A DNA stretch of 64,000 nt from an uncultured Lachnospiraceae bacterium (GCA_947629865.1 CANRFJ010000006.1:62001-126000); one strand, 5' to 3'; shown: positions 36,694 to 45,376, numbered from the stretch's first letter. The notes: generated by a model not told the origin, from the sequence alone. A program made the numbers and translations.

Positions 36694-37053
36694 TTATTCC
36701 TGTAATTCCTCTCGCGTTACCTTTACGCCGTCCCGCCAGATCCTCTCCAGGTCGTAAAACAGTCTGTCCTCTTTGGAAAAAATGTGGATAATCACGTCGC
36801 CGTAGTCCATGAGTATCCATGTGGAATTTTTATTTCCCTCGATCCGTTTGCTCTCGTAACCGGCCTCTGCCAGTTTCTCCTCCGTCAGATCCAGCATGGC
36901 GGTGATCTGCGGCAGATTATTGCCGCTGGCAATCACCAGATAATCCGCAATCACGGAAATCTCATCAATCTTCAGTATCTCAATGTCCTGCCCCAGTTTT
37001 TCATCCAGCGCATCATAGGCAATGCGCACAATCTCTCTCGCACTACTTCCCAT
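36694..37053 (-). CDS. rsfS: Ribosome silencing factor
   Basis: 119 residues, the normal length. KIDEISVIADYLVIASGNN and WILMDYGDVIIHIF are the conserved RsfS/Iojap blocks. It binds L14 and blocks subunit joining when nutrients are scarce. It follows the nadD-yqeK gene by 15 bp with GGAGG at its start, the usual Firmicute order. Confidence 0.96.
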   Translation of the reverse strand: MGSSAREIVRIAYDALDEKLGQDIEILKIDEISVIADYLVIASGNNLPQITAMLDLTEEKLAEAGYESKRIEGNKNSTWILMDYGDVIIHIFSKEDRLFYDLERIWRDGVKVTREELQE

Positions 37054-37068
37054 ATTTTTCGTTCCTCC

Positions 37069-38304
37069 TTACTGTCGGCCCCTCTCTCCGTCCGCTGCCG
37101 CCGGAGCCTGCTCCTTATAGTACTCATAGGTCTCCCGTGTACGTCCGTCTATCTCCCTGTCCGTATCCCTCAGATGCTGCAGGGTGTTTTCCAGTATCTC
37201 CACAAGTCCTCTGTCCAGATCCTCAAAGCAGTCACGCCGTATTTTATCCAACGGAAAAGGCGCCGTCTCCATCGCCCGTTCCGGCTCAATATAATCCGCC
37301 ACATAGAGGATTTTTTCTAACAGCGACATCCCCGGACGCCCCGTAGTGTGGAAGCGTATGGCGGAGAGTATCTCGCCGTCCGTCACTCCGTAGCGGAGTT
37401 CTGCCAATACCGCTCCTAACTTGCCGTGTATCAGCGCTGCGTTGGCCCGCTCCGCCGGACTCAGCTCCACTCCGTATTTCCCGCACAGGGAAAACATCTC
37501 CTCGTCGGAAAAATACTTGGCGCAGTCGTGAAGCAGTCCCGCCAGCTCAGCCTGTTCCGGCCGGGCTCCATACCGGAAGGCCAGAGCCGCCGCTGTGTAA
37601 GCCACTCCCATAGTGTGTATATAGCGCCTGGGGCGCAGGGTGGCCGCCAGCGTGTCAAGAAGCTCCCTGTCCGCTCCCGTCTTTTTCATCTTCAGAACAG
37701 GCGCGCCATACAACCCGTGGAGGCGGATATAGGTCACTACCTTCGGGGGACAGAAGGCATAGGCCGATTCCCCCGCCCCGATCCTCTCCCGTATGCGCTC
37801 AGAGGATATCTGAATGTGGTTCATGGCAAGCGGCCATATCTCGCCGTGAAATTTTTTGCCCAGTTTGCGGCACAGCTTTTCCAGCTCACCCTCGGACAGA
37901 TCGCCTCTGGGGGCCGCCAGTATGCGGCAGTTTTTCAGTATTTTTTCCGGCTTGTGCCACTGGCTCAGATCCCGCAGGGAATCGCCGCCCAATATGAAAT
38001 AAAATTCGTTGTCCGGATATTCTTCGCGGAGCTGCTGCATTGTGTCGCTGGTGTAGGTGACGCCCTCCCGCCTGAGCTCCATATCCGAGAAACGGAAACC
38101 GGGAATACCGTCTATGGCCGCCTGTACCATTCTCTTTCTGTGCCCGTCTGACACAATCGCGGACTTATCCTTGTGGGGAGGATTTTTTGAGGGCATAAAC
38201 CACACCTCATTCAACCCATACTGCTCAAGGGCCGCCCGGGCCATCATGATATGGGCGTTGTGAACCGGATTGAATGTACCGCCCAGTATCCCTGTCTTTT
38301 TCAT
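37069..38304 (-). CDS. nadD: Nicotinate-nucleotide adenylyltransferase fused to YqeK-like HD hydrolase
   Basis: 411 residues; NadD alone is about 200. Residues 1-205 are NadD: GGTFNPVHNAH (8-18) for ATP binding, SKNPPHK, and ISSERIRERI near the end. Residues about 215-400 are a YqeK-type HD domain: YIHTMGV, LLHDCAKYF (about 258), IHGKLGAV and ADYIEPER. YqeK hydrolyses Ap4A. The protein would make deamido-NAD and degrade dinucleoside tetraphosphates. In Bacillus these are two adjacent genes; here one frame continues without a stop. The NadD C-terminal motif and YqeK start are joined by a short KMKKTGAD linker. Confidence 0.93.
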   Translation of the reverse strand: MKKTGILGGTFNPVHNAHIMMARAALEQYGLNEVWFMPSKNPPHKDKSAIVSDGHRKRMVQAAIDGIPGFRFSDMELRREGVTYTSDTMQQLREEYPDNEFYFILGGDSLRDLSQWHKPEKILKNCRILAAPRGDLSEGELEKLCRKLGKKFHGEIWPLAMNHIQISSERIRERIGAGESAYAFCPPKVVTYIRLHGLYGAPVLKMKKTGADRELLDTLAATLRPRRYIHTMGVAYTAAALAFRYGARPEQAELAGLLHDCAKYFSDEEMFSLCGKYGVELSPAERANAALIHGKLGAVLAELRYGVTDGEILSAIRFHTTGRPGMSLLEKILYVADYIEPERAMETAPFPLDKIRRDCFEDLDRGLVEILENTLQHLRDTDREIDGRTRETYEYYKEQAPAAADGERGRQ

Positions 38305-38313
38305 CGCTTCCTC

Positions 38314-38625
38314 CTATGCTCTCTTTTTGCCGGACGCCTCCGGAAGTTCAATCCTCTTTTTGGTGGCGGATTCCCGATAGAGAACAATCATGCGTCCGAT
38401 GATCTGCACCACCTCGGACTGCGTCCTCTCAGCCAACACCTGCGCCATCTCACGCAGATCGGCCGCACAGTTTTTCAGCACATGGAGTTTCACCAGTTCC
38501 CTTGCCTCCAGTACCTCCTCCACGGATTTTGTGACCTCAGGCGTCAGTGTCGCCTTCCCAATCTGCATAACGGGCTCTGTCTTCATGGCTATGCCCTTTA
38601 AGTATGCGCGCTGTTTACTCGTCAT
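38314..38625 (-). CDS. yhbY: YhbY-type CRM-domain RNA-binding protein
   Basis: 103 residues from the ATG at 38625 with GGAGG at proper spacing; an ATG at 38637 is an alternative. LKGIAMKTEPVMQIGKATLT and the LVKLHVLKN block fit the CRM domain, although the usual GxxG loop is replaced around MQIGKATL. It binds pre-50S ribosomes. It lies between obgE and nadD, the conserved position. Confidence 0.92.
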   Translation of the reverse strand: MTSKQRAYLKGIAMKTEPVMQIGKATLTPEVTKSVEEVLEARELVKLHVLKNCAADLREMAQVLAERTQSEVVQIIGRMIVLYRESATKKRIELPEASGKKRA

Positions 38626-38675
38626 ATTCTCCTCCATTCCTGAATTCTCTCACGGCAGATGCACTGCCGGCCCTG

Positions 38676-39968
38676 TCACTTATAGTATTCAAACTGCCAG
38701 CCGTACATCTTCACCGTATCCCCTTCTTCTATCCCAAGTTTTTCCAGTTCCTCCAGTATCCCGTTGTTTTTCAGGAATTTCTGGAAAAATTCAAAGCCTT
38801 TTTCCGAGTCGAGATTGGTGTAGCCTAACATGCGCTCCACCCTGGGGCCCTCCACCAGAAAGACGCCCTCCTCGTCCTCGCTCTTTTCCACGGTAAACGG
38901 TTCGTCACTGAAGTCCGGCTCCTTTATCTGATACTCTCTCTCAAATACTACTTTTTCCTCGCCCGCCTCGTCAAGGAGCTGCCTGACGTAATAGAGAAGT
39001 TCCCTCACGCCCTCACCTGTCACGGCGGATATGGGGAAGACCTTTACCCCCTCTGGCTCAAACTCCTCCTTTAGGAGGGCTAACACCGTCTCTTTGTCCT
39101 CCCCGTAAAAGCAGTCGATTTTATTGGCGGCGATCACCTGAGGCCTCGCGGCGATCTCCTCATTGTAGTTCTCCAGCTCCCGGTTAATGATCCGGATATC
39201 CTCGATTGGATCGCGCCCCTCCGTCGAGGCGGCGTCCACCATGTGGATAATGACGCGTGTCCTCTCAATATGGCGCAAAAATTCGTGTCCGAGACCGACT
39301 CCCTCGGAAGCTCCCTCGATCAGGCCCGGTATATCGGCAATGACAAAGCCGTCGCCCCCGTCCAGATCCACTACGCCGAGATTCGGATTCAGCGTGGTAA
39401 AATGGTAATTGGCAATCTTTGGCTGTGCGTGGGTGACACGGGACAAAAACGTGGATTTTCCCACATTGGGAAATCCCACCAGTCCGGCATCAGCGATCAC
39501 CTTTAGTTCAAGTATAACCTCCAGTTCAACGCCCGGTCTGCCGGGCTGGGCATACTTCGGCACCTGCATGGTAGGAGTGGCATAGTGCTGGTTTCCCCTG
39601 CCGCCGCTCCCGCCCTTTAAGAGCACCTCACGCCGGTTCTCATAGGACATATCGGTAATTACCTGGCCGGTCTGCGCTTCCCTCACAACAGTGCCGGCCG
39701 GCACCTTAATGACCATATCCTCCCCGTCTGCTCCGTGGCAGCGCCGCTTGCCGCCGGGCTCGCCGTCGCCCGCAAAATAATTGTGTCTGTAGCGAAACTC
39801 ATTCAGGGTGTTTATCCCCGGATCCACCTCTAAGATCAAATCGCCGCCCCGACCGCCGTCACCGCCGTCCGGCCCGCCGTTTGCCACATATTTCTCGCGC
39901 CGGAAACTGACATGGCCGTCTCCGCCACGGCCGGAACGGATTCGGATTTTCGCTCTGTCTGCAAACAT
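38676..39968 (-). CDS. obgE: GTPase Obg (CgtA)
   Basis: 430 residues from the ATG at 39968, preceded by AGAGGA. The Gly-rich OBG fold (GGPDGGDGGRGGD), the G domain with GFPNVGKST, DIPGLIEGA and NKID motifs, and a C-terminal OCT domain (GYTNLDSEKGFEFFQKF) are all present. Obg acts in 50S assembly, the stringent response and, in spore formers, sporulation. It follows rpmA by 126 bp with a hairpin in the gap. Confidence 0.98.
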   Translation of the reverse strand: MFADRAKIRIRSGRGGDGHVSFRREKYVANGGPDGGDGGRGGDLILEVDPGINTLNEFRYRHNYFAGDGEPGGKRRCHGADGEDMVIKVPAGTVVREAQTGQVITDMSYENRREVLLKGGSGGRGNQHYATPTMQVPKYAQPGRPGVELEVILELKVIADAGLVGFPNVGKSTFLSRVTHAQPKIANYHFTTLNPNLGVVDLDGGDGFVIADIPGLIEGASEGVGLGHEFLRHIERTRVIIHMVDAASTEGRDPIEDIRIINRELENYNEEIAARPQVIAANKIDCFYGEDKETVLALLKEEFEPEGVKVFPISAVTGEGVRELLYYVRQLLDEAGEEKVVFEREYQIKEPDFSDEPFTVEKSEDEEGVFLVEGPRVERMLGYTNLDSEKGFEFFQKFLKNNGILEELEKLGIEEGDTVKMYGWQFEYYK

Positions 39969-39995
39969 AATATCCTCTTTTCCTCTACGACAATT

Positions 39996-40025
39996 CAGGG
40001 GCTGCACAAAACGGCACAGCCCCTG
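39996..40025 (-). promoter_or_regulatory. Hairpin in rpmA-obgE gap
   Basis: Perfect 9-bp stem CAGGGGCTG/CAGCCCCTG with a 12-nt loop, 28 bp before the obgE start. No U tract follows on the minus strand, so it is not a classical terminator for rpmA. A second dyad, ACGGCGCGCCGT, lies just after the rpmA stop (about 40079-40090). Confidence 0.45.
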
Positions 40026-40094
40026 ACACTTTTCATGTTTCGAGTTTTTTTAGAAAAACTTTTTGCATATAAATAACAAACGGCGCGCCGTCTA

Positions 40095-40382
40095 TTATTT
40101 ACTCTCCACTGGATAGACGGAAGCCTGTTTCTTGTCCCTTCCCTTTCTCTCAAAGCGAAGAACACCGTCTACCAGAGCATACAGGGTATCATCTCCGCCA
40201 CGGCCTACATTCACGCCTGGGTGAATCTTGGTTCCGCGCTGTCTGTAGAGAATATTTCCAGCCAGAACAAATTGTCCGTCCGCTCTTTTGGCGCCCAATC
40301 TCTTGGACTCGGAATCACGGCCGTTCTTGGTAGAACCCATTCCCTTTTTGTGGGCGAACAGCTGAAGGTTCATATTCATCAT
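40095..40382 (-). CDS. rpmA: Ribosomal protein L27
   Basis: 95 residues. The N-terminal extension MMNMNLQLF precedes [15 protein letters not shown]; the F-A junction at residues 9-10 is the Prp cleavage site known from Firmicutes, so the mature protein begins [17 protein letters not shown] is the usual C-terminal block. L27 lies near the peptidyl-transferase centre. It sits 12 bp after prp. Confidence 0.98.
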   Translation of the reverse strand: MMNMNLQLFAHKKGMGSTKNGRDSESKRLGAKRADGQFVLAGNILYRQRGTKIHPGVNVGRGGDDTLYALVDGVLRFERKGRDKKQASVYPVESK

Positions 40383-40394
40383 GGTCTTTTCCTC

Positions 40395-40715
40395 CTAACA
40401 ATTAATCAACGTAACATACTGACTGCCATACTGCTTTGATATTTCCTCTATGCCGGACATCATGGACTCCAACAGCAGAACGGATCTCTCCGATGGTTCT
40501 GATACAAACCGTAGATCAATCAATCCTTTTTCCTCGTCCTGCTCCACCTCAAAGGCGTCCTCCGTAAATTTCTCAATGGAATTTACGCAATTAATCGCCA
40601 GTGCGGAGACAGCGGCGCAGACAATGTCCGAACCGCGGTCGGCATATCCGGAATGTCCTTCCATATGAAAGCCGGTCATGTTTTCACTCTGCTTTTTTAC
40701 AATTACCTGAATCAT
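40395..40715 (-). CDS. prp: Ribosomal-processing cysteine protease Prp
   Basis: 106 residues with catalytic His and Cys in GHSGYADRGSDIVCAAVS (H21, C33). It removes the N-terminal extension of L27, which matches the extension seen in the next gene. Flanked by rplU and rpmA, as in other Firmicutes. Confidence 0.96.
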   Translation of the reverse strand: MIQVIVKKQSENMTGFHMEGHSGYADRGSDIVCAAVSALAINCVNSIEKFTEDAFEVEQDEEKGLIDLRFVSEPSERSVLLLESMMSGIEEISKQYGSQYVTLINC

Positions 40716-40733
40716 AGGCTCTGTCCGGAAAGA

Positions 40734-41042
40734 TCAAGCATTGATTTTGTCGATCTTTACCTTGGTAAATGGCTGCCTGTGTCCATTCTTTTTGTGGTAT
40801 CCGCTCTTTCTCTTGTAGCGGTAGACAATGACCTTCTTGTCTCTGCCCTCGGCCACTACCGTAGCTTTTACCGAAGCACCCTCTACTGTAGGGGAACCGA
40901 CCTTCGCCTTCTTGTCACCGACAAAGAGTACCTGGTCAAACGTAACCTCAGCGCCGGCTTCCAGTCCCAGCTTCTCTACTTTGATCACGTCGCCTTCCTC
41001 TACCTTATACTGCTTACCACCGGTTGCTATAATCGCGTACAT
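40734..41042 (-). CDS. rplU: Ribosomal protein L21
   Basis: 102 residues starting [18 protein letters not shown], the standard L21 N-terminus, and ending with the [20 protein letters not shown] block. It binds 23S rRNA. AGGAGG precedes the ATG. First gene of the rplU-prp-rpmA operon with a strong promoter at 41138-41167. Confidence 0.98.
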   Translation of the reverse strand: MYAIIATGGKQYKVEEGDVIKVEKLGLEAGAEVTFDQVLFVGDKKAKVGSPTVEGASVKATVVAEGRDKKVIVYRYKRKSGYHKKNGHRQPFTKVKIDKINA

Positions 41043-41044
41043 AT

Positions 41045-41131
41045 AGCACCTCCTATTTCACATTACTCGCCAGCTTCGGTGTCCGCCTCCTCTGAAAAAG
41101 GGCAGAACTATAACCTCGCTGTGCGGCACAC
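41045..41131 (-). promoter_or_regulatory. rplU leader, possible L21 autoregulatory region
   Basis: About 87 nt between the predicted start and rplU. L21 leaders in Firmicutes often carry an autoregulatory structure. I can see the ribosome site and short GC-rich segments but cannot confirm a known fold. Confidence 0.3.
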
Positions 41132-41137
41132 TAGGAT

Positions 41138-41167
41138 AGTATACCATCATCTGGCCGGAGATGTCAA
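41138..41167 (-). promoter_or_regulatory. Strong promoter for rplU-prp-rpmA
   Basis: Minus strand TTGACA (41162-41167), an 18-bp spacer and TATACT (41138-41143). Confidence 0.75.
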
Positions 41168-41211
41168 GTAATTTTAAGTTTCTTTTTGCATACATTTCCC
41201 ACAGGGCCCTG

Positions 41212-42297
41212 TTACTTAATAATCTCCACTTCACAGGTGTCGTCGATTCCCAAATATGCCGGAATCATCGACAAGCGGACTTTTTTGAGGGAACTACTAA
41301 GGCCGCAGCCGCAGGCTTCCAGATTAAAAGCGCCTTTTATTTCCAAATATTCCAATGTCTCTGCATAAAACCATGCCTCCTGCAGCTCTGGAGCATTTCC
41401 CATGACTACTTTTTTCAGATTGCACAACTGGTGGTTATCTTCATCGAATGCGGAGGTGTAGTGAATCTTTTTTAGATTGGTAAGGTTCCAATCCGTCAGA
41501 TCAATCTCCGCCAATCCCTGCACGTACCTAAATGATAAATCCTGTAACCTGCTCCCCTTCTGGTATAACTTTATATCATGGATTTTTACATATACCATTC
41601 CCTCCAATGACAAGGACGTCAATTTTTTATTTTTTGACAAATCCAGTTTTTTCAGTTTTGCAGAAGACAGGGTGAAAGTTCTCAACTCTCTGTTTTTTGA
41701 CAGGTTTAGTTTTTTCAATTTTGTAGAGGACAGGGTGAAGGATTTTAACTCTGTATTTTTTGTCACGTCCAGCGACGGAATTCTGCTCTCATCAATTGAG
41801 AGTTCTTCCAGTTTCTTGTTTTTCTTTAGAGATAAGTTTTTTACCTTGCAGTGCGAAAAACTCAATATCTTCAGATTCTTCCACTGAGCCGTCTTAAATC
41901 CCTTGCTGAAATTACAATCACCGATCTCTACGCGCCTCAACTTTTTTAGTTTATAAAGAGATGATATGTGTTTGATTTTGCGGTACATCGGTGGATCGCC
42001 ATCGCCGAAACCGTCGATTAATAATGTGCGGAGATTTTTGAAATACTGTATCTCCCGCAGATCAAGTTCCACCTGATAAGCGTCCATACTCAGTTTCGTA
42101 ATCCTGGCAAGTTCCTTCTTTGAAAATCTTCCGTCTTTATTCCGGTCATACTCTTTTGCCGCCTCACTGAACGCGGATTCCTTAAAACGCACGGGGCCCT
42201 TGTTCGTTTTTGCCTCTGCCTCCCCCGTTCCGCCCCACAGTAAAACGGCGCATACGGCCAAAAGAAATACCGATGCCGTATAAGTGAATCGTCTCAT
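41212..42297 (-). CDS. Secreted LRR/EF-hand protein, tandem copy 1
   Basis: 361 residues with signal peptide (about 1-29, VFLLAVCAVLLWGGTGEAEA). Near residue 50 the loop DRNKDGRFSKKE is a canonical EF-hand calcium loop (D1, N3, D5, G6, S9, E12). Leucine-rich repeats with LKKLNLSKN and LKKLDLSKN units fill the middle. It ends in EVEIIK without a wall-anchor motif. Its start lies 14 bp after the stop of the paralogue upstream, and the ribosome site plus signal-peptide DNA are identical to that copy. Function unknown; probably calcium-stabilised adhesion or ligand binding. Confidence 0.8.
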   Translation of the reverse strand: MRRFTYTASVFLLAVCAVLLWGGTGEAEAKTNKGPVRFKESAFSEAAKEYDRNKDGRFSKKELARITKLSMDAYQVELDLREIQYFKNLRTLLIDGFGDGDPPMYRKIKHISSLYKLKKLRRVEIGDCNFSKGFKTAQWKNLKILSFSHCKVKNLSLKKNKKLEELSIDESRIPSLDVTKNTELKSFTLSSTKLKKLNLSKNRELRTFTLSSAKLKKLDLSKNKKLTSLSLEGMVYVKIHDIKLYQKGSRLQDLSFRYVQGLAEIDLTDWNLTNLKKIHYTSAFDEDNHQLCNLKKVVMGNAPELQEAWFYAETLEYLEIKGAFNLEACGCGLSSSLKKVRLSMIPAYLGIDDTCEVEIIK

Positions 42298-42309
42298 ATC
42301 AATCCCTCC
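42203..42309. repeat. 107-bp perfect repeat, copy 1
   Basis: Identical to 43249-43355 at every base. It spans the ribosome site, start codon and signal-peptide codons of the first LRR gene. Confidence 0.95.
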
Positions 42310-42311
42310 TG

Positions 42312-43343
42312 TTACTTAATAATCTCCACTTTGTCCTCCGGATAAACACTGGAGTAGCTTTTGGGAGGAAACGCCGATAGCGTAATCTTTTTAATCTCTT
42401 TTCCCTCGTACCACAGTTTCTTTATTTTTAATGAATTCAGAATCTGAACGTACTCTAACGTCGGGACAGCGAAATATGCGGTTTCCAATTGCGGCGCATT
42501 GCCCACTATCACCTTTTTGAGATTTGTCGGCCCCCACGGCACGTCGTCTTCATCTGCCCCTATACCCGTGCAGGTAATCTCCTTCAGAGCGGAAAGATTC
42601 CAGCCTGTCAGGTCAATCTCCTCGCGCTCCTGCGTCCATGAAAACGCCAGCTTCTCTAGTTTACTCCCGTTTTGATATAACTTTACATTACGGATCTCTA
42701 CGTCTCTTACCAGATTTAACGATAGTTCTGTCAATTTCTTATTTTTTGACAAATCCAGCTTTTTCAATTTCGTGGAGCCGCAGGAAAACGATTTCAATTT
42801 CTTGTTTTTTGCCACATTGATAGTCGAAATGGGATTCTCGTCACAGGCAAGGTGTTCCAGCTTCTTATTTTTCTTCAGAGACAGTTTCTTGATTTTACAA
42901 TTCCTTACCTCCAAGGTCTCAAGATTTTTCCACTGAGCCGTCTTAAATCCCTTGCTCAAATCACAGTCATCGATATGAATTTTTTTTATTTTCTTCAATT
43001 TGTACAGAGCCGATGCATGTTTGGTTCTACGGATCGGATAGCCCTCCACGTCAAAAATTACAAACGACTTAAGATTTTTTAAATATTTTAACTCCTTCAG
43101 ATCAATCTCCCGCTGTTCCGCATCAATGTAAATTTTTGTTATTTTGGCAAGTTCCTTTTCTGAGAACTTTCCATCTTTGTTTTTATCATACTTTTCTACC
43201 GCAAAACCAATGGCCGGTTCATTAAAATATGCCAAGCCTTTTTTACTTTTCGTTTTTGCCTCTGCCTCCCCCGTTCCGCCCCACAGTAAAACGGCGCATA
43301 CGGCCAAAAGAAATACCGATGCCGTATAAGTGAATCGTCTCAT
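42312..43343 (-). CDS. Secreted LRR/EF-hand protein, tandem copy 2
   Basis: 343 residues from the ATG at 43343 (GGAGGGATTGAT upstream); the longer frame to 43385 reads through the leader hairpin. Same signal peptide as copy 1, EF-hand loop DKNKDGKFSEKE near residue 49, then LRR units (LKKLDLSKNKKL) and a C-terminus EDKVEIIK. Beyond the signal peptide the two proteins are only partly similar. A hairpin GGAACGC/GCGTTCC (43361-43382) lies in its leader. Probably first gene of a two-gene operon; function unknown. Confidence 0.8.
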   Translation of the reverse strand: MRRFTYTASVFLLAVCAVLLWGGTGEAEAKTKSKKGLAYFNEPAIGFAVEKYDKNKDGKFSEKELAKITKIYIDAEQREIDLKELKYLKNLKSFVIFDVEGYPIRRTKHASALYKLKKIKKIHIDDCDLSKGFKTAQWKNLETLEVRNCKIKKLSLKKNKKLEHLACDENPISTINVAKNKKLKSFSCGSTKLKKLDLSKNKKLTELSLNLVRDVEIRNVKLYQNGSKLEKLAFSWTQEREEIDLTGWNLSALKEITCTGIGADEDDVPWGPTNLKKVIVGNAPQLETAYFAVPTLEYVQILNSLKIKKLWYEGKEIKKITLSAFPPKSYSSVYPEDKVEIIK

Positions 43344-43355
43344 ATCAATCCCTCC
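43249..43355. repeat. 107-bp perfect repeat, copy 2
   Basis: Matches 42203-42309 exactly and covers the ribosome site and signal-peptide codons of the second LRR gene. The 3' ends of the two genes also share about 24 bp around the stop codon. Confidence 0.95.
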
Positions 43356-43443
43356 ATTCCGGAACGCCACAAACAGCGTTCCCACTAACTTATATACAAT
43401 CCCTTATATATAAAACGAATCACAAAAGTAAAATGTTGCAAAA

Positions 43444-44628
43444 TCAAAAATTTTTTTCATTTTTCTCCGCAAACTGTCCCTGCATCCCAAGCGCCTCCCG
43501 CAGCGGGCGGTTCACCTTCATGCGGGTAATCTCGACCAGACCAAGTTTTGTTATATCGACGAGCGCCGTCCGTGTCTTGTCCCTCTCCAGCTCCGCTCTG
43601 AGAAGTTCCATCAGTTTCTTCTGATTTTCCCTCTCCTTCATGTCGATGAAATCAATCAGTATGATTCCGGATATATTCCGCATACGGATCTGCCTCGCCG
43701 CCTCCCTGGCCGCCTCGCAGTTTATCCTGAAGAAAGTAGTCTCCTGACTCCGTTTTCCCGCCACGGCCCGACTGCTGTTCACATCTATGACAGTCAGCGC
43801 CTCCGTAGGTTCAATCACAAGGGAACCCCCGCTCTTTAACCACACCTTCTTACCCAATGCTTTCTCAAGCTTGGACGAGAGTCCTAGCAGTTTATCCAGA
43901 GAGTATGCCTCGTCCTGATAAAAAACCGCCCTGTCGCCGCAGAAGCCGGACAATTCCTCATACACGGCCGGACTGTCCGTGATGATCCGGTCGAGTTCAT
44001 CCATACGACAGCTGCGGATATATTTCACATAAAAGGGCGCCTCCTTCCGTATCAGGGAACCGCCTGTCCTGTAACCGCTCTCCTCCATACAGCGGTGCAG
44101 TTCTCCCAACAGGCTCCGGCACTCCCGCCGTATTTCTTCCGCCTCCGTCCCCGCCGCATTCGTCCTCAGAAGGATTCCGTATTCCTCCTCTGAAAATTCG
44201 GCCAGCATCTCCCTGAGGCGCTCCCGCTCCCTATCGTCTGTGATTTTTTTGGAAATCCCCTTCTCAGCGGTACGGGTGCTCACCACGCAGAATCGCCCCG
44301 CCAGTTCCGGATACAGAGTGGCTACGGGTTGCTTTGTCCTGACGGCCGCCTTCTTAATCTGCACAACCCGATCCTCTCCGCCCCGCAGCTTTCCGTCCCG
44401 ACACTCCGACAGGGGAAGGTAGCAGACCACGCCTTTTTTTATCTCGACAAAGGCGGCGTGTATATTCTGCAATATATTCTGCACGCGCCCCACATAGATG
44501 TCCCCCACCTCCGGCGCGTCCGCATCCGGCTCCCCTGCCAGCACGTCATAAATCCTCCCGTCCTCCATATAGACCATCAGAAGTCTGTCAAACAGACGGG
44601 TAATGGCAATCTGTCTGCGGTTATCCAT
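43444..44628 (-). CDS. rng: Ribonuclease G/E family
   Basis: 394 residues from the ATG at 44628, preceded by AGGAGGAGG; the longer frame to 44721 is antisense-like sequence. Contains the S1 RNA-binding start (GDIYVGRVQNILQNIHAAFV), a central block with VWLKSGGSLVIEPTEALTVIDVNS (catalytic Asp), and IILIDFIDM (second Asp). It cuts single-stranded RNA and matures 16S rRNA. It overlaps the DUF2344 gene by 8 bp. In many Firmicutes rplU follows directly; here the LRR pair intervenes. Confidence 0.95.
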   Translation of the reverse strand: MDNRRQIAITRLFDRLLMVYMEDGRIYDVLAGEPDADAPEVGDIYVGRVQNILQNIHAAFVEIKKGVVCYLPLSECRDGKLRGGEDRVVQIKKAAVRTKQPVATLYPELAGRFCVVSTRTAEKGISKKITDDRERERLREMLAEFSEEEYGILLRTNAAGTEAEEIRRECRSLLGELHRCMEESGYRTGGSLIRKEAPFYVKYIRSCRMDELDRIITDSPAVYEELSGFCGDRAVFYQDEAYSLDKLLGLSSKLEKALGKKVWLKSGGSLVIEPTEALTVIDVNSSRAVAGKRSQETTFFRINCEAAREAARQIRMRNISGIILIDFIDMKERENQKKLMELLRAELERDKTRTALVDITKLGLVEITRMKVNRPLREALGMQGQFAEKNEKNF

Positions 44629-45376
44629 GGGCCTCCTCCTTTTTGTCCGGCGCGGCAAAGTACATCTGCAGCCGGTGCACCTGACAGGAGAAGGGAGGGC
44701 ACTCCCAGCCGCAGAAGGCAAAGAACGCCTCCATCACAAGCTCCGGCTTGATATTGACGCTGCTCCCGCTCGTCAGCTGCAGATACAGCGTCCCCGCCTC
44801 TTTATCCGCTTCCATATACTCACAGTGAATGACGCCGTAATCCTGTCCCGTCGTTTGGGAAAACGCCTCCACGGTAAATGCCTGCGCCAGTATATGGGGC
44901 TTGATATCCAGTTCCGTCTCTGTCTTTTTAGACTTTTTAACCACCCGAATCGACGGCTGCGCCGCAAACTGCTCCCAGCTCTCACGCCAGTTCTCCGGAA
45001 AGACGCCCGGCCGCTTTTCCACGATGACATAGTCTGCCGCCCGCAAAAGCGACATGGAATTTTTGAATCCATCCGGCATAATCTCAAAACCGGTCACAAA
45101 AATCTCCTCCGTCATAAACCGGTTCATATGTGCAATCAGATCCGGCAGGGGCATGTCCGGCAGCGAGTAAAACTCTACGTCCAGATACTCGCCGTCGCTT
45201 GTGACGCCCACCCCCAGCGGCGATGCAAAACTCATCAGCTGATGAGGGCTGTACCCCTGGGAGTATGCCACGTCCAGTCCGGCCCGACGGAATGCCTTCT
45301 GGAAGAAACGCATACAGTCCAGATGACCGATAAATTTCATAGAGCCTGTCTTTGTAAAACGGATTCTGGTCTTCAC
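44621..45376 (-). CDS. DUF2344 / TIGR03936 radical SAM-linked protein
   Basis: 251 residues from the GTG at 45376, with AGGAGG upstream; its GTGA overlaps the radical SAM stop by 4 bp. FTKTGSMKFIGHLDCMRFFQKA and YSQGYSPHQLMSFASPL are the family blocks. The product is always found next to or fused to TIGR03960 radical SAM proteins; function unknown, suspected in RNA modification given its rng neighbour. Confidence 0.88.
   Translation of the reverse strand: MKTRIRFTKTGSMKFIGHLDCMRFFQKAFRRAGLDVAYSQGYSPHQLMSFASPLGVGVTSDGEYLDVEFYSLPDMPLPDLIAHMNRFMTEEIFVTGFEIMPDGFKNSMSLLRAADYVIVEKRPGVFPENWRESWEQFAAQPSIRVVKKSKKTETELDIKPHILAQAFTVEAFSQTTGQDYGVIHCEYMEADKEAGTLYLQLTSGSSVNIKPELVMEAFFAFCGWECPPFSCQVHRLQMYFAAPDKKEEAHG

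Noticed and set aside
41212-43385. Mobile element carrying the LRR pair
   Set aside because: No transposase, terminal inverted repeats or target duplication seen; tandem duplication explains the repeats.
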